From Pseudomonas sp. MYb327 (GTDB taxonomy: Bacteria > Pseudomonadota > Gammaproteobacteria > Pseudomonadales > Pseudomonadaceae), in assembly GCF_040438925.1 (NCBI RefSeq), contig NZ_CP159258.1:3424001-3488000 (forward strand): a DNA stretch of 64,000 bases, written 5' to 3'. This document shows, piece after piece, positions 1 through 8,092 of the stretch; positions within the stretch are counted from its first letter, which is position 1; every line of letters begins with the position of its first letter. The notes under the pieces are model-generated. The model was given only the letters and a program-made list of their open reading frames with translations, made no database searches and was not told the DNA's origin. A program made the position numbers and the translations under genes.

Positions 1-1
1 G

Positions 2-532
2 CAAGACAGTGAGGGTGAACACCAACGACTGCGACAGCTAGTGTCAGGTCAGCAACAAATGCTGGAAGAACGGGCATGTCAAGTTCAATCATTGGAGGAA
101 AAACATCAACATGCTCGAGAGGGCCTTGAGCATTATCGGCAGGAGCAACTGGCCCAACGCGGGCAGGAATTGCGTCGGCACGACGAGCAAACCAATCAGT
201 TACGTCAAGAATTACGGTCATTACAAAACGCTCAACTGACCAAACAAGAGGAATTGGTCAATGTGTACCGCGAACAGGAACGTTTGCTTAACGAATACCG
301 AGCCCAGCAGGCGAACTCACGTCAACACACCCAGACCCTTATCAAAACTCAGCGCGACTACAACACGTTAAACGCGCAACTGCAAAAGCTGATGACCGAG
401 CACACCCTATTACGTGAGCGAGTCAAACCGTACCTGCTTCAGTACCGCCATGATCGACGGCAGTTGCGCGAGCAGGCCCGTCAAATTGAGGCACTACAAG
501 CCCTACTTCGTCAAATGGCGCCTTCTACATAG
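2..532 (+). CDS. C-terminal part of a coiled-coil KfrA/TnpT-like protein (cut by window edge)
   Basis: The reading frame is open from the first base, so the gene begins upstream of the window and only the last 176 residues are visible. They are almost entirely charged and Gln-rich (runs of E, Q, R, L with heptad-like spacing), which predicts one long coiled coil. No enzyme motif is seen. Proteins of this kind in mobile elements usually carry an N-terminal helix-turn-helix (KfrA_N) followed by a coiled coil; examples are plasmid KfrA and TnpT, the accessory protein of Tn4651 cointegrate resolution. That assignment is inference because the DNA-binding end lies outside the window. A GTG at 41 could be read as a start but the frame continues in front of it and no ribosome binding site is visible there. 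It precedes a convergent unknown gene and the tns operon. Confidence 0.6.
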   Translation, partial: QDSEGEHQRLRQLVSGQQQMLEERACQVQSLEEKHQHAREGLEHYRQEQLAQRGQELRRHDEQTNQLRQELRSLQNAQLTKQEELVNVYREQERLLNEYRAQQANSRQHTQTLIKTQRDYNTLNAQLQKLMTEHTLLRERVKPYLLQYRHDRRQLREQARQIEALQALLRQMAPST

Positions 533-621
533 CCAACACTGGATCAAAGTTGGTCGCCGCTCGAAAGTAAAATTCGGTTGGTTAGAGCAGCGCTAGAAAA
601 TTTTCCAAGCGTCCCACAGTG

Positions 622-1479
622 CTAATCAATTAAGTTGATCAGCGTGTTAGCTTGAGTGGAAAGAGTTGTGTGCACACGCTGCAATATCCCTGGTGGACAG
701 TCATATTCTTCTTGGGCGAATCGCGGCAATAGCAACGGATGGGCTGCCGCCACGCACCATAGCATCGTGACGCTGAAGGTATCCATTTCATGGAACCAAT
801 TCATTTTTGCAAGCGTAGCCCACAGTGCCTCCTGCCCCTCCAAGGCAATGAAAAAGGAATGGGGATCCTGCGGCCAGTGATCTACTGCGCCTAATTCGCC
901 AAGCAAATAGAGCGCATTCAAGTGTCGATGGAGTTCTGAGCAACAGGCGCAGAAGGGTACCGTCAGACATACGAGTTCCACGTAGCAGGCAAAGTTCTTT
1001 TGCAGCCATAACCGGTGGAAGAGATATTGCGTCGAGCGTGTGCGCAGCAGTGCAACCAGGAAAGCCAATCGTCTCCAGTCGGGACAACCGCACAGGGTCT
1101 CCATCACCTTATTACTGAACGGAAGCAGCGGAGCGTCATTGATGCGAACGCGGCGAATGAACCCTATGGCCAAATCAGCCGCGTTACCCTCCCAGTCGAG
1201 CACGGTCCACAGCGGATCATCCAGAACTTGTGCCAAGAGGGGAAAATCTTCGATCAATTCAGAAGCGCACGGCTCGCGTGGCCACGCCCCCCTTAACAGG
1301 CCGAACCACTTCGCATTGGGTTTGGACCGCTTGGGCGTGTACGGATGACGTGTCAGCCACCAGTGATCGCACCATAGTGCAAAATCGTTTCTCGATTGGA
1401 ATCCACCTCTGAAAAGAAGGGAATAGCCAAAAACTATCGTTCGAAATTTATGAATTGCGGGATGACGCAAATAGTCCAT
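622..1479 (-). CDS. Unrecognised 285-residue protein, transposon cargo
   Basis: I do not recognise this protein. The start is well supported: GGAGG lies five bases before the ATG. The product is rich in Trp, Cys, His and Leu, with a CxCC cluster near residue 173, and has no obvious signal peptide, ATP-binding loop or nuclease motif. The sequence looks globular and alpha-helical with several hydrophobic stretches, but no convincing membrane segment. It is transcribed toward the coiled-coil gene and away from the tns operon, so it occupies the cargo position of the Tn7-like element. Cargo genes of such elements are often defence or regulatory functions; nothing in this sequence decides between those. 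Confidence 0.6.
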   Translation of the reverse strand: MDYLRHPAIHKFRTIVFGYSLLFRGGFQSRNDFALWCDHWWLTRHPYTPKRSKPNAKWFGLLRGAWPREPCASELIEDFPLLAQVLDDPLWTVLDWEGNAADLAIGFIRRVRINDAPLLPFSNKVMETLCGCPDWRRLAFLVALLRTRSTQYLFHRLWLQKNFACYVELVCLTVPFCACCSELHRHLNALYLLGELGAVDHWPQDPHSFFIALEGQEALWATLAKMNWFHEMDTFSVTMLWCVAAAHPLLLPRFAQEEYDCPPGILQRVHTTLSTQANTLINLID

Positions 1480-2070
1480 CGCTGCCTCCAGCCGTGCCTC
1501 AGAAAAAAGACGAGATCAGCGGCAAAACGGGAGCTAGAAATCATTTCCCCCTAAATACAGTAAGACTTTTGCAAGCATTGGGAATTTTTTCAAGATACTT
1601 AGCATGATTCTAGAGCGCTCTTGAGATTTTTTTAAGGGTTCAAAGCAAAGCCACAAAAAAATTAAAACAAGCTCAATATATTGAACACGCTGCGGCATTA
1701 AGTAGGTAATTACTACATCGAAGCAATCCTATAGCCATTCGCTCTACTTCTGTTCAGGGGTAGAGGGAAAACCTGTATATCGAGCGAGCCAGCACCTCTT
1801 GGTGGAGAGGCTCCTCGTGCATATCAGAGAGATATTGCATCGGACCGACCCTGCTCAACGTCCGTGTTCGCTTTGCCCCTACCAACACTGTGCAATCTGT
1901 TCAAAAAGTGGTTGAAACTCTGTCCGCAACGGCACCATTAAGGTATGGCAGCTCCTGATGAAGCCCGCCCCCCATTAAAGCTATTCCGTGTTCCTCATGC
2001 AGTCAGTGTCAAGGTAAGGACAAGCAAACTCTTCGGCAGAACAATCCGTAGCCTGGCAGGAGGGAGCAAA
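1480..2070. other. Gene-poor leader upstream of the tns operon, with palindrome and hairpins
   Basis: No convincing gene lies here. It is AT-rich in the first half. A perfect 12-bp palindrome (TCAATATATTGA) sits at 1673-1684 and could be a repressor operator. Three hairpins follow: CTCTAC/GTAGAG at 1742-1765, a strong GC-rich stem at 1781-1817, and TGCATAT/ATATTGCA with one bulge at about 1819-1840. The reading frame of tnsA extends upstream to an ATG at 1945, but that segment lacks a ribosome binding site. Confidence 0.5.
1673..1684. promoter_or_regulatory. 12-bp palindrome, possible operator of the tns operon
   Basis: TCAATATATTGA is a perfect palindrome, between the start of the leftward cargo gene (1479) and tnsA (2071). 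Its position suits a repressor site serving one or both divergent units. No regulator gene is visible nearby, so the role is inferred from symmetry and place only. Confidence 0.25.
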
Positions 2071-2733
2071 ATGATCATCACGTCCAAGAAAATGAACCTC
2101 GACGATGGGCCCGCGAGGCAATCCTCGCGGCGGCGCCGTCAAAATTTCATCGTAGACTTTCCCTCCCTAAAAAATGGCCGTTCGATGGTGTGCGACGCGG
2201 TGCTGGAGTCCGCATATTGCATCTGGTTGGAGCACGATCCACAGGTCGCGAAGTACTACACACAACCTCATACGTTTACTTGGGTGGACGACGGTCAGCA
2301 TTATCGCTACACCCCGGATTTCCTGGTGGTACTGGCCCATGGCGCCAGTTACTTCACTGAGGTCAAACAGGATTTCAGCAAACAACGGCCCGAGCGTCTG
2401 GCCAAACTCGAAAGCTTCAATGCCCTTTGCATTAGGGAAGGCTGGTCCTTTCGGCGTCGGGACCAGTTGAGCATCACTGGGCCAACCACATACCAGACCT
2501 TGAAAGCACTATATAGCCGACTGAGGCCTTATAACGAACAGCAGCAAATGTTCTTTTATCACTACGTGCATCAACGCGAATGGCCCACCACGCTCGGTGA
2601 TTTGGTGCAAGACAGCAGCGCGCCGAACATTGCAACCATCTGCTACAACTTATTCACGGGACACCTGATGGCTGATTTAAGCCAACGCTTGACGTTAGAC
2701 CTCTTGGTCAATCGAGCACCGTCTCATGAGTGA
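2071..2733 (+). CDS. tnsA: TnsA-like transposon endonuclease
   Basis: TnsA makes the 5'-end cuts during Tn7-type cut-and-paste transposition, working with TnsB. The 220-residue product has the restriction-enzyme-like catalytic core in order: Glu46 in a VLESAY context, Asp83 in YTPDF, and Glu97-Val-Lys99 in TEVKQ. The C-terminal half (about residues 120-220) would be the helical TnsC-contacting domain. I chose ATG 2071 because AGGAGG stands seven bases upstream; the frame could start at 1945 but without such a site. Its end overlaps the tnsB start by 8 bp, which shows translational coupling. A TnsA next to TnsB points to cut-and-paste rather than the replicative mode of TnsA-lacking relatives. 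Confidence 0.9.
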   Translation: MIITSKKMNLDDGPARQSSRRRRQNFIVDFPSLKNGRSMVCDAVLESAYCIWLEHDPQVAKYYTQPHTFTWVDDGQHYRYTPDFLVVLAHGASYFTEVKQDFSKQRPERLAKLESFNALCIREGWSFRRRDQLSITGPTTYQTLKALYSRLRPYNEQQQMFFYHYVHQREWPTTLGDLVQDSSAPNIATICYNLFTGHLMADLSQRLTLDLLVNRAPSHE

Positions 2734-4615
2734 GAAACCGGTGAATCCAACGGTAGGAGCCCAATACATCATCAGTAACCGGACGATGGCGGTCATTCAC
2801 GTCGACGAGGAATTGGTGACGCTGAGGGACCTGGACCGACCACACACCTTATCCCTCACTATCGATGCACTAACTACGGAGGTTGTTCAAAAAACGATAG
2901 TGCAATTCGCGCGTTCGCCAGGAGAGGGGTCAAAGGCCCTGGCGTACCTTGACCCAGAATCCCCTCAAGTCATCGCAGCGGAACGTAAATTCAGTTACAC
3001 ATATGCCTTGTACAAGCAATTTGGCGGATCATTGCCAGAGCCAGCGACCACAGCACTCGTTGCCAAACTCGCCATAGAGATGAACGACCCTTCCCCGCCC
3101 TGCTACAACTCAGTGTACAAATGGTTGAAAAAATACAAGGAGCATAACTGCGATCGTTTCTGTCTATTGAAGGAGCAAAGTTTTGCCCCGCGAGGTAAAC
3201 ACCTGGATCCAAACGTCGAATCTATTATCCAGGAAATGATTGAGCAAGAGTATTTAAAGACACCTCCCGTTAAAGTCAAAACGATACACAGATTCATTCA
3301 TGCCCAGATCATCCTGATGAATCGTCGCCGCGAGGGGTACTCAACACTGTTTTTGAAGACCCCATCACTGTCAACTATCCAGCGAAAGATTAGAAAGTTG
3401 TGCCACTTGACTAGCGATAAAGTGCGGCAGGGTAAAGGTTATGTAAAAAAACACCATCACTCCAGCAAACTGAGCGACGAACCGCTTGAGTTATTAGATC
3501 TCGCTGAGATCGACAACCATCTTCTCGATATCAATATTATTGATGAAAACGGAAACTTGCTGGGAAAAATTCTCTGGTGGACTCTCATTTTAGAGATCAA
3601 GACTCGGAGCGTAATCGGTTGGGAGCTTTCCGCTACATACCCCTGTGCAGAAAAAACCATCCGTGCATTAACGAAGGCATTGCAAGCAGTGCCCGGCGAG
3701 GAGTGTCGCCGTGGTAAACCCATCCATCTACATAGTGACAATGGTTCCGAATTTTATAATGTAATAATACGCTATTTCCTGGACCGTCTGAATATTCTGT
3801 TTGACCGTGGCCCTCCATGCATTCCAAACGCTCGAGCGCGAATAGAGCGTTTTTTCGAAACATTCGAATTGTGGCTCCATGAGCAGCCAGGAACCACGAT
3901 GTCTAATCCCATCGAATGCCAATACTACGATTCGAAAGGCGAAGCGGCATTTACCGCGGCGAGCATGAAGATGCATGCAGAGTATTGGATAGAAAATATC
4001 TACCATCAAAGAAAGCATCGCACATTGAATATGCCGCCAGCTGTTGCGTGGGATCGAGCAATGAGGAATCGATTGCCACCGGAAAAATTTACAGCAAAAG
4101 ATCTGAGTACACTGTGCAGAGTCGTCACCCAATCAAGCATAAGCGAAGCGGGGCGAGTGCATTTTTTATGTTTAAGCTGGTATGGCCCGGGCCTCAATGA
4201 AATGCGATTAAAAATGAGACCCGGGCAAAAAGCGAAATGTTATTACAACCCCCTAGATTTAGGTGAGATTTGGGTTGCTCACCCGGATAACTTACGCCAC
4301 CCTGAGTCCGCATATGCCACTCGTCCGGAGTATCAAAACGGTCTTACTCTGACGGAGCATAATTTATTACATCAACAGTTTTTGGCAGAAGGTCGAGAGT
4401 TTGATGACAGCGAAGCGGATTTAGCCTTATTTCTGCTTCGACAACGCATGAACGAAGAGTACGAAAGCTCTCGACATTTTCACCCGCATGCGAAATCAAA
4501 GCATGCAGCCAACTCCCCGCCCCCCAGCCCGAAGAATATAACAATCTCTGTAACACCGGGAGAAGTGCCACAGGGAGACGATGATATTCCTATATTCGAG
4601 GTAGAACGGCTATGA
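2726..4615 (+). CDS. tnsB: TnsB-like DDE transposase
   Basis: TnsB binds the repeated sites in the transposon ends and makes the 3' cuts and strand transfer. The 629-residue protein has the retroviral-integrase-type catalytic triad: Asp263 (AEIDNH), Asp338 (HSDNGSEF) and Glu374 (RARIERFF), giving a D-74-D-35-E layout. Residues 1-about 240 would hold the helix-turn-helix end-binding domains and the part after about 430 resembles the Mu-type beta-barrel and C-terminal region that contacts TnsC. Length is close to TnsB (about 700) and TniA (about 560). It overlaps tnsA at its start and tnsC at its end (ATGA). All three catalytic residues are present, so the gene looks intact. Confidence 0.93.
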   Translation: MSEKPVNPTVGAQYIISNRTMAVIHVDEELVTLRDLDRPHTLSLTIDALTTEVVQKTIVQFARSPGEGSKALAYLDPESPQVIAAERKFSYTYALYKQFGGSLPEPATTALVAKLAIEMNDPSPPCYNSVYKWLKKYKEHNCDRFCLLKEQSFAPRGKHLDPNVESIIQEMIEQEYLKTPPVKVKTIHRFIHAQIILMNRRREGYSTLFLKTPSLSTIQRKIRKLCHLTSDKVRQGKGYVKKHHHSSKLSDEPLELLDLAEIDNHLLDINIIDENGNLLGKILWWTLILEIKTRSVIGWELSATYPCAEKTIRALTKALQAVPGEECRRGKPIHLHSDNGSEFYNVIIRYFLDRLNILFDRGPPCIPNARARIERFFETFELWLHEQPGTTMSNPIECQYYDSKGEAAFTAASMKMHAEYWIENIYHQRKHRTLNMPPAVAWDRAMRNRLPPEKFTAKDLSTLCRVVTQSSISEAGRVHFLCLSWYGPGLNEMRLKMRPGQKAKCYYNPLDLGEIWVAHPDNLRHPESAYATRPEYQNGLTLTEHNLLHQQFLAEGREFDDSEADLALFLLRQRMNEEYESSRHFHPHAKSKHAANSPPPSPKNITISVTPGEVPQGDDDIPIFEVERL

Positions 4616-5586
4616 CTACTTTGGTAAATGCTATCAACGTTCAGCAGGCCCTTGAATCACTGGCCGCCTGTACTGTCTGGTACCCAGGTTACAAAGAAGC
4701 CATGAGGCTTGTTAGCAAATGCATCGACACCACGCGTGACCGTAAAGACCCTTCCTCTGCCATGCTGATTGGCCCTACAGGCGTTGGAAAAACCAGACTA
4801 TGCCAGATGATAGAAAAACAAATGAACCCTATCAACCCCATTCAAAAGAGCGATAAATGTGTGAGACAGATACGTCATTGCGTTTATATCGAACTGCCTG
4901 AATCTGCCACCATAAAAAGCTTGTCGTTAGTAATGGCCAAAGCTCTTAACGAGGAGCCGAGAGACTACCAAAGCATAACCACTTTAGAAACCCTAATCAT
5001 GCAAAGGCTAATTACGATGGAGGTTCAACTGGTGATTTTTGATGACTTCCATCATATCGCCGAGAAAGGCAGAACAAAAACTAAAAGTTCGCTATGCAAT
5101 TGGTTAATCAAGCTTATGAACAACTCCGGCATACCCTTTGTAGTATCAGGTTCGACTGGAGCGGAAGCCACCATTAATATAGTTCAAGAGTTAAGTGATC
5201 GCTTCCCCTATCGTGCTCGTCTAAAGATCTTGCCTTTAGCCGAGGACCATTCTAAACCGGTCCTTCTTGGCATTCTTGCAGGTTTACAACTGGAAATGAT
5301 CAGATTGGGTGAGTTGAAAAATCATATAAGCCTCACAGAGCCTTATCATTACAAAGCCATATATTTGGCCACCCAGGGAAACTTTAGAAGGCTAAGTATT
5401 TTACTGCATGACAGCTTTAAAATCGCCCTCATTCGAGGAGACCACACCTTGACGATATCCGATTTCGCGAATGCCGCTGACGACCTAGAGTTTTGTTGCA
5501 GCCCAAACTATTTTCGCATGACCTCCCATCAAGTTAATAATGCATTGAAAGCCAGAGCCAGCAGACTGATAGAGTCTAAAAAATGA
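4612..5586 (+). CDS. tnsC: TnsC/TniB-like AAA+ transposition regulator
   Basis: TnsC ATPases form filaments on target DNA and connect the target selector to TnsAB. The 324-residue protein has a Walker A loop GPTGVGKT at residues 54-61 and a Walker B LVIFDD at 140-145, followed by a conserved-looking polar sensor region (VSGSTGA near 180). Size matches the short TniB/TnsC class rather than the 555-residue Tn7 TnsC. The start overlaps the tnsB stop by 4 bp and the stop overlaps the tniQ start by 4 bp, so the four genes form one translationally coupled operon. Confidence 0.92.
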   Translation: MTTLVNAINVQQALESLAACTVWYPGYKEAMRLVSKCIDTTRDRKDPSSAMLIGPTGVGKTRLCQMIEKQMNPINPIQKSDKCVRQIRHCVYIELPESATIKSLSLVMAKALNEEPRDYQSITTLETLIMQRLITMEVQLVIFDDFHHIAEKGRTKTKSSLCNWLIKLMNNSGIPFVVSGSTGAEATINIVQELSDRFPYRARLKILPLAEDHSKPVLLGILAGLQLEMIRLGELKNHISLTEPYHYKAIYLATQGNFRRLSILLHDSFKIALIRGDHTLTISDFANAADDLEFCCSPNYFRMTSHQVNNALKARASRLIESKK

Positions 5587-6602
5587 AAAAAATCTGCTAC
5601 GTGGCAAAACCTCAGAACTGGGAGAGCCCTAAAGGCGTTATAATGCGCACAGCACTTCACAATGGCTATGGCAATGTAGCTCTTATGTGTAAATCGCTAC
5701 AGGTTCCTTGCAGCGGTGATGGACTTGATTTGTTAACCGAGCAATCACCGATTATAAAAATACTGACTATAGCTGCGCCAGAGATAGAGCAACCACTCAT
5801 CGAAAACACTTATTCGGTGAAAAATATAGAGGCCTCACTCTGGATCATTGATGAGATTTTCGTCTACCGCTCCTTTTTTTCACACCATTTCGTGTACTGT
5901 CCAAAATGCTTACGCGATGAGTTAATTACTGTATTCCAAGATATCCGTAGCTTAACTATCTGCCCTTTCCATCAAACGCGAATAATCACCAAATGCCCGA
6001 ACTGCCATCAAACCGAACATTGGACGACAGCAAATTTACTATTTTGTAAATGCGGATCAGATCGGCGAAAATCCACATATCAAAAAGGTGCACTATTCAA
6101 TGAAAAAAACATAGAGACATTTGGGCCAAACACTTACATACCCCGACTTTCGCGCTTAACTGATATAGCACTACTATGTGAAAATATTTGGAACTCAAGA
6201 ATGCCAGCAGAAGAAAAAAAGACGTACTCATTTTTAGATGAAGTTCGAAAATACGCATCAAAAATGATCGCAACACAACTCAAAAAATACCCTGGATTTA
6301 CGTGCTCAATGCACTTATCACCTTGGGCTTACAGTCGACCTCTGTTAGCAGAAATCGCTCACAGCATGATTGACAAAAAAATTGAATGCAATAAAATTTG
6401 CCATATCGGACAATGCTGCACGGAAGTAAACTTTACAATAAATCAAATTATGTACTCCATGAACGACTGGAAAACATGGCAAAAAGAACGATCATTTCTC
6501 CATAAAAATTTCCAGATAGTCCCTCACGTTACAGGCATGCGATTTTATCATAGCTACATTCCTATATGCCACCTTATAAGACTTTTACGCGACGCCCTTT
6601 AA
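5583..6602 (+). CDS. tniQ: TniQ-family target-selection protein
   Basis: TniQ/TnsD proteins choose the insertion target, by direct DNA recognition or through a partner. The 339-residue product has the TniQ zinc-ribbon signature: Cys106-x2-Cys109, Cys127-x2-His130 (CPFH), Cys138-x2-Cys141 and a Cys155/Cys157 pair. The N-terminal 100 residues fit the TniQ domain. The C-terminal half (about 170-339) is divergent and could hold sequence-specific DNA-binding helices as in TnsD. It is shorter than TnsD (about 500) and similar to TniQ of Tn5053/Tn402 or CRISPR-associated elements. Only one such gene is visible and no Cas genes accompany it. The DNA is markedly AT-rich compared with the chromosome. 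Confidence 0.88.
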   Translation: MKKICYVAKPQNWESPKGVIMRTALHNGYGNVALMCKSLQVPCSGDGLDLLTEQSPIIKILTIAAPEIEQPLIENTYSVKNIEASLWIIDEIFVYRSFFSHHFVYCPKCLRDELITVFQDIRSLTICPFHQTRIITKCPNCHQTEHWTTANLLFCKCGSDRRKSTYQKGALFNEKNIETFGPNTYIPRLSRLTDIALLCENIWNSRMPAEEKKTYSFLDEVRKYASKMIATQLKKYPGFTCSMHLSPWAYSRPLLAEIAHSMIDKKIECNKICHIGQCCTEVNFTINQIMYSMNDWKTWQKERSFLHKNFQIVPHVTGMRFYHSYIPICHLIRLLRDAL

Positions 6603-7087
6603 CACAGTAATAAAACAATGTTGAAACCAGTTATAAAATGGACTACTTACAGATATCGAGAAGTTCAAAAACAGGGCAACGAACATCCACCAAACCACCA
6701 GCCGACTAATTTTTTATCGTCGCTGGTATTTTTTATATCATCGAAAAAAAGCCGCCTTCGAATAACCCCCCCTAAAATAAAATGATGATCCTGCGAACCA
6801 TTATAAACCCGCCACTATATTCATATAAAATTATCTGTACCGCTAATATAAATCAAAGAAGACACAACCCCCCCCATACAGCTTTGCGCAACATTCCTGG
6901 CCCCAAATAAACCGGCACAACACTTTTCAATTCAACTATTTCAAGTAAAGGGCTCAGCTATTACTCTTAAACACAGCCAAATCAAATAATTGTTCTATGC
7001 CGCCCCGTAACATACTGTGAACATCCTTGTTAAAATCTGCTGCACAATTACGTTCGACATTCAATAATCCGACTCGACCATCGCATC

Positions 7088-7112
7088 GCGATTTTATTTT
7101 CTAATGGCTACG
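7088..7112 (+). repeat. Inner putative TnsB-binding repeat
   Basis: A 25-bp stretch beginning GCGATTTTA and ending TACG matches 22 of 25 positions with the copy at 7195-7219. Same orientation, 107 bp apart. Spaced end repeats of 20-25 bp are typical of Tn7-family ends. Confidence 0.6.
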
Positions 7113-7194
7113 TTTTTTCCTCCGGTACAAACTAATGCATTTTTTCTTTACCTTTATATGATTATTTTCTTGTAAACCACTGATCTGAAAGACA

Positions 7195-7219
7195 GCGATT
7201 TTACTTTCTGATGGGTACG
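7195..7219 (+). repeat. Terminal putative TnsB-binding repeat
   Basis: Second copy of the 25-bp repeat (GCGATTTTA...GGGTACG). It lies 7 bp inside the proposed ...AAGACA terminus, the spacing expected for the outermost transposase site. Confidence 0.6.
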
Positions 7220-7296
7220 GAAGACAGCCTGTAATCCTGATTCAATACTAGTCTCCATCAACCGGGACATTTCGCCTCGGGACTTTGGAGATCGAT

Positions 7297-8043
7297 ATGA
7301 CTACTCAGAACCTCGGCGGCAAAGTGGCTTTGATTCAAGGCGGCTCCCGCGGCATCGGCGCCGCCATCGTCAAACGCCTGGCCGCTGAAGGCGCGGCGGT
7401 CGCCTTTACCTACGTCAGCTCCACGGCGAAGGCCGAAGAATTGCAAAACAGCATCACCAGCGCCGGCGGAAAAGCCCTGGCCATCAAGGCTGACAGCGCT
7501 GACGCCGAGGCCGTTCGCGGCGCCGTAAACGCTACCGTGGAAGCGTTCGGTCAGCTGGATATCCTGGTCAACAACGCCGGCGTATTGGCCGTTGCACCGC
7601 TGGAAGATTTCAAACTGGAAGATTTCGATCAGACCCTGGCCATCAACGTGCGCAGTGTATTCATCGCCACCCAGGCTGCCGCCAAACACATGACCGAAGG
7701 CGGCCGCATCATCAACATTGGCAGCACCAACGCTGATCGCATGCCCTTCGCCGGTGGTGGCCCGTACGCCATGAGCAAATCGGCGCTGGTTGGCCTGACC
7801 AAGGGTCTGGCCCGCGATCTCGGTCCAAAAGGCATTACCATCAACAACGTACAACCGGGCCCGGTCGACACCGACATGAACCCGGCCAGCGGTGACTTCG
7901 CCGACAGCCTGATCCCGTTGATGGCCGTCGGGCGCTACGGCAAGGCAGAAGAAATCGCCAGTTTCGTCGCGTATCTTGTCAGCCCTGAGGCCGGCTACAT
8001 CACCGGCGCGAGCCTGACTATCGACGGTGGTTTTGGCGCGTGA
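7297..8043 (+). CDS. BdcA-like short-chain dehydrogenase/reductase
   Basis: A 248-residue classical SDR. The cofactor loop reads QGGSRGIG (residues 14-21), with Gln in place of the usual Thr, followed by NNAG near residue 90, a catalytic Ser in the GST motif and Tyr157-x3-Lys161. The stretch NADRMP before the active site and VQPGPVDTD after it are strongly reminiscent of E. coli BdcA, a cyclic-di-GMP-binding reductase homologue linked to biofilm dispersal; the substrate is not known. The start at ATG 7297 has GGAG six bases upstream; an upstream TTG (7285) is in frame but less likely. The bdcA gene usually has a divergent TetR-family partner upstream; here the transposon end occupies that position. 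Confidence 0.85.
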   Translation: MTTQNLGGKVALIQGGSRGIGAAIVKRLAAEGAAVAFTYVSSTAKAEELQNSITSAGGKALAIKADSADAEAVRGAVNATVEAFGQLDILVNNAGVLAVAPLEDFKLEDFDQTLAINVRSVFIATQAAAKHMTEGGRIINIGSTNADRMPFAGGGPYAMSKSALVGLTKGLARDLGPKGITINNVQPGPVDTDMNPASGDFADSLIPLMAVGRYGKAEEIASFVAYLVSPEAGYITGASLTIDGGFGA

Positions 8044-8061
8044 TGGGTTAAATACAAACCG

Positions 8062-8092
8062 AATGTGGGAGTGAGCTTGCTCCCACATTTTT
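8062..8092. terminator. Hairpin between convergent genes
   Basis: TGTGGGAG/CTCCCACA forms a perfect 8-bp stem followed by T-rich sequence on the plus strand. It also resembles half of the local REP units. It sits between the SDR and the HAD phosphatase, which converge here, so it probably stops transcription from both sides. Confidence 0.65.

Larger units (their letters stand above)
6603..7226. mobile_element. Right-end region of the Tn7-like transposon, no genes
   Basis: About 620 bp of AT-rich DNA without any plausible coding region. It ends with two related 25-bp direct repeats (7088-7112 and 7195-7219) that look like transposase-binding sites. The most likely boundary is after ACA at 7224-7226, because Tn7-type ends read TGT...ACA and the last repeat finishes 7 bp before it. 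A 5-bp target duplication would then be GCCTG at 7227-7231; the other end is outside the window so this cannot be confirmed here. Confidence 0.55.

Noticed and set aside
563..573. GAAAGTAAAAT, an 11-base match in inverted orientation to the transposon-end repeat at 7195
   Set aside because: Flanking bases do not match the repeat (about 4 of the next 11), so it is more likely chance than the opposite end.
1729..1745. Short TAGCCATT match to the inverted end repeat upstream of tnsA
   Set aside because: Only eight bases, no second site, no TGT terminus near it.
1945..2070. An upstream extension of tnsA
   Set aside because: No binding site at 1945, and TnsA homology begins after the ATG at 2071, which has AGGAGG in place.
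6603..7226. CRISPR array or Cas genes near the TniQ gene
   Set aside because: No regularly spaced repeats and no Cas-like frames; the two repeats are 107 bp apart and fit transposase sites.
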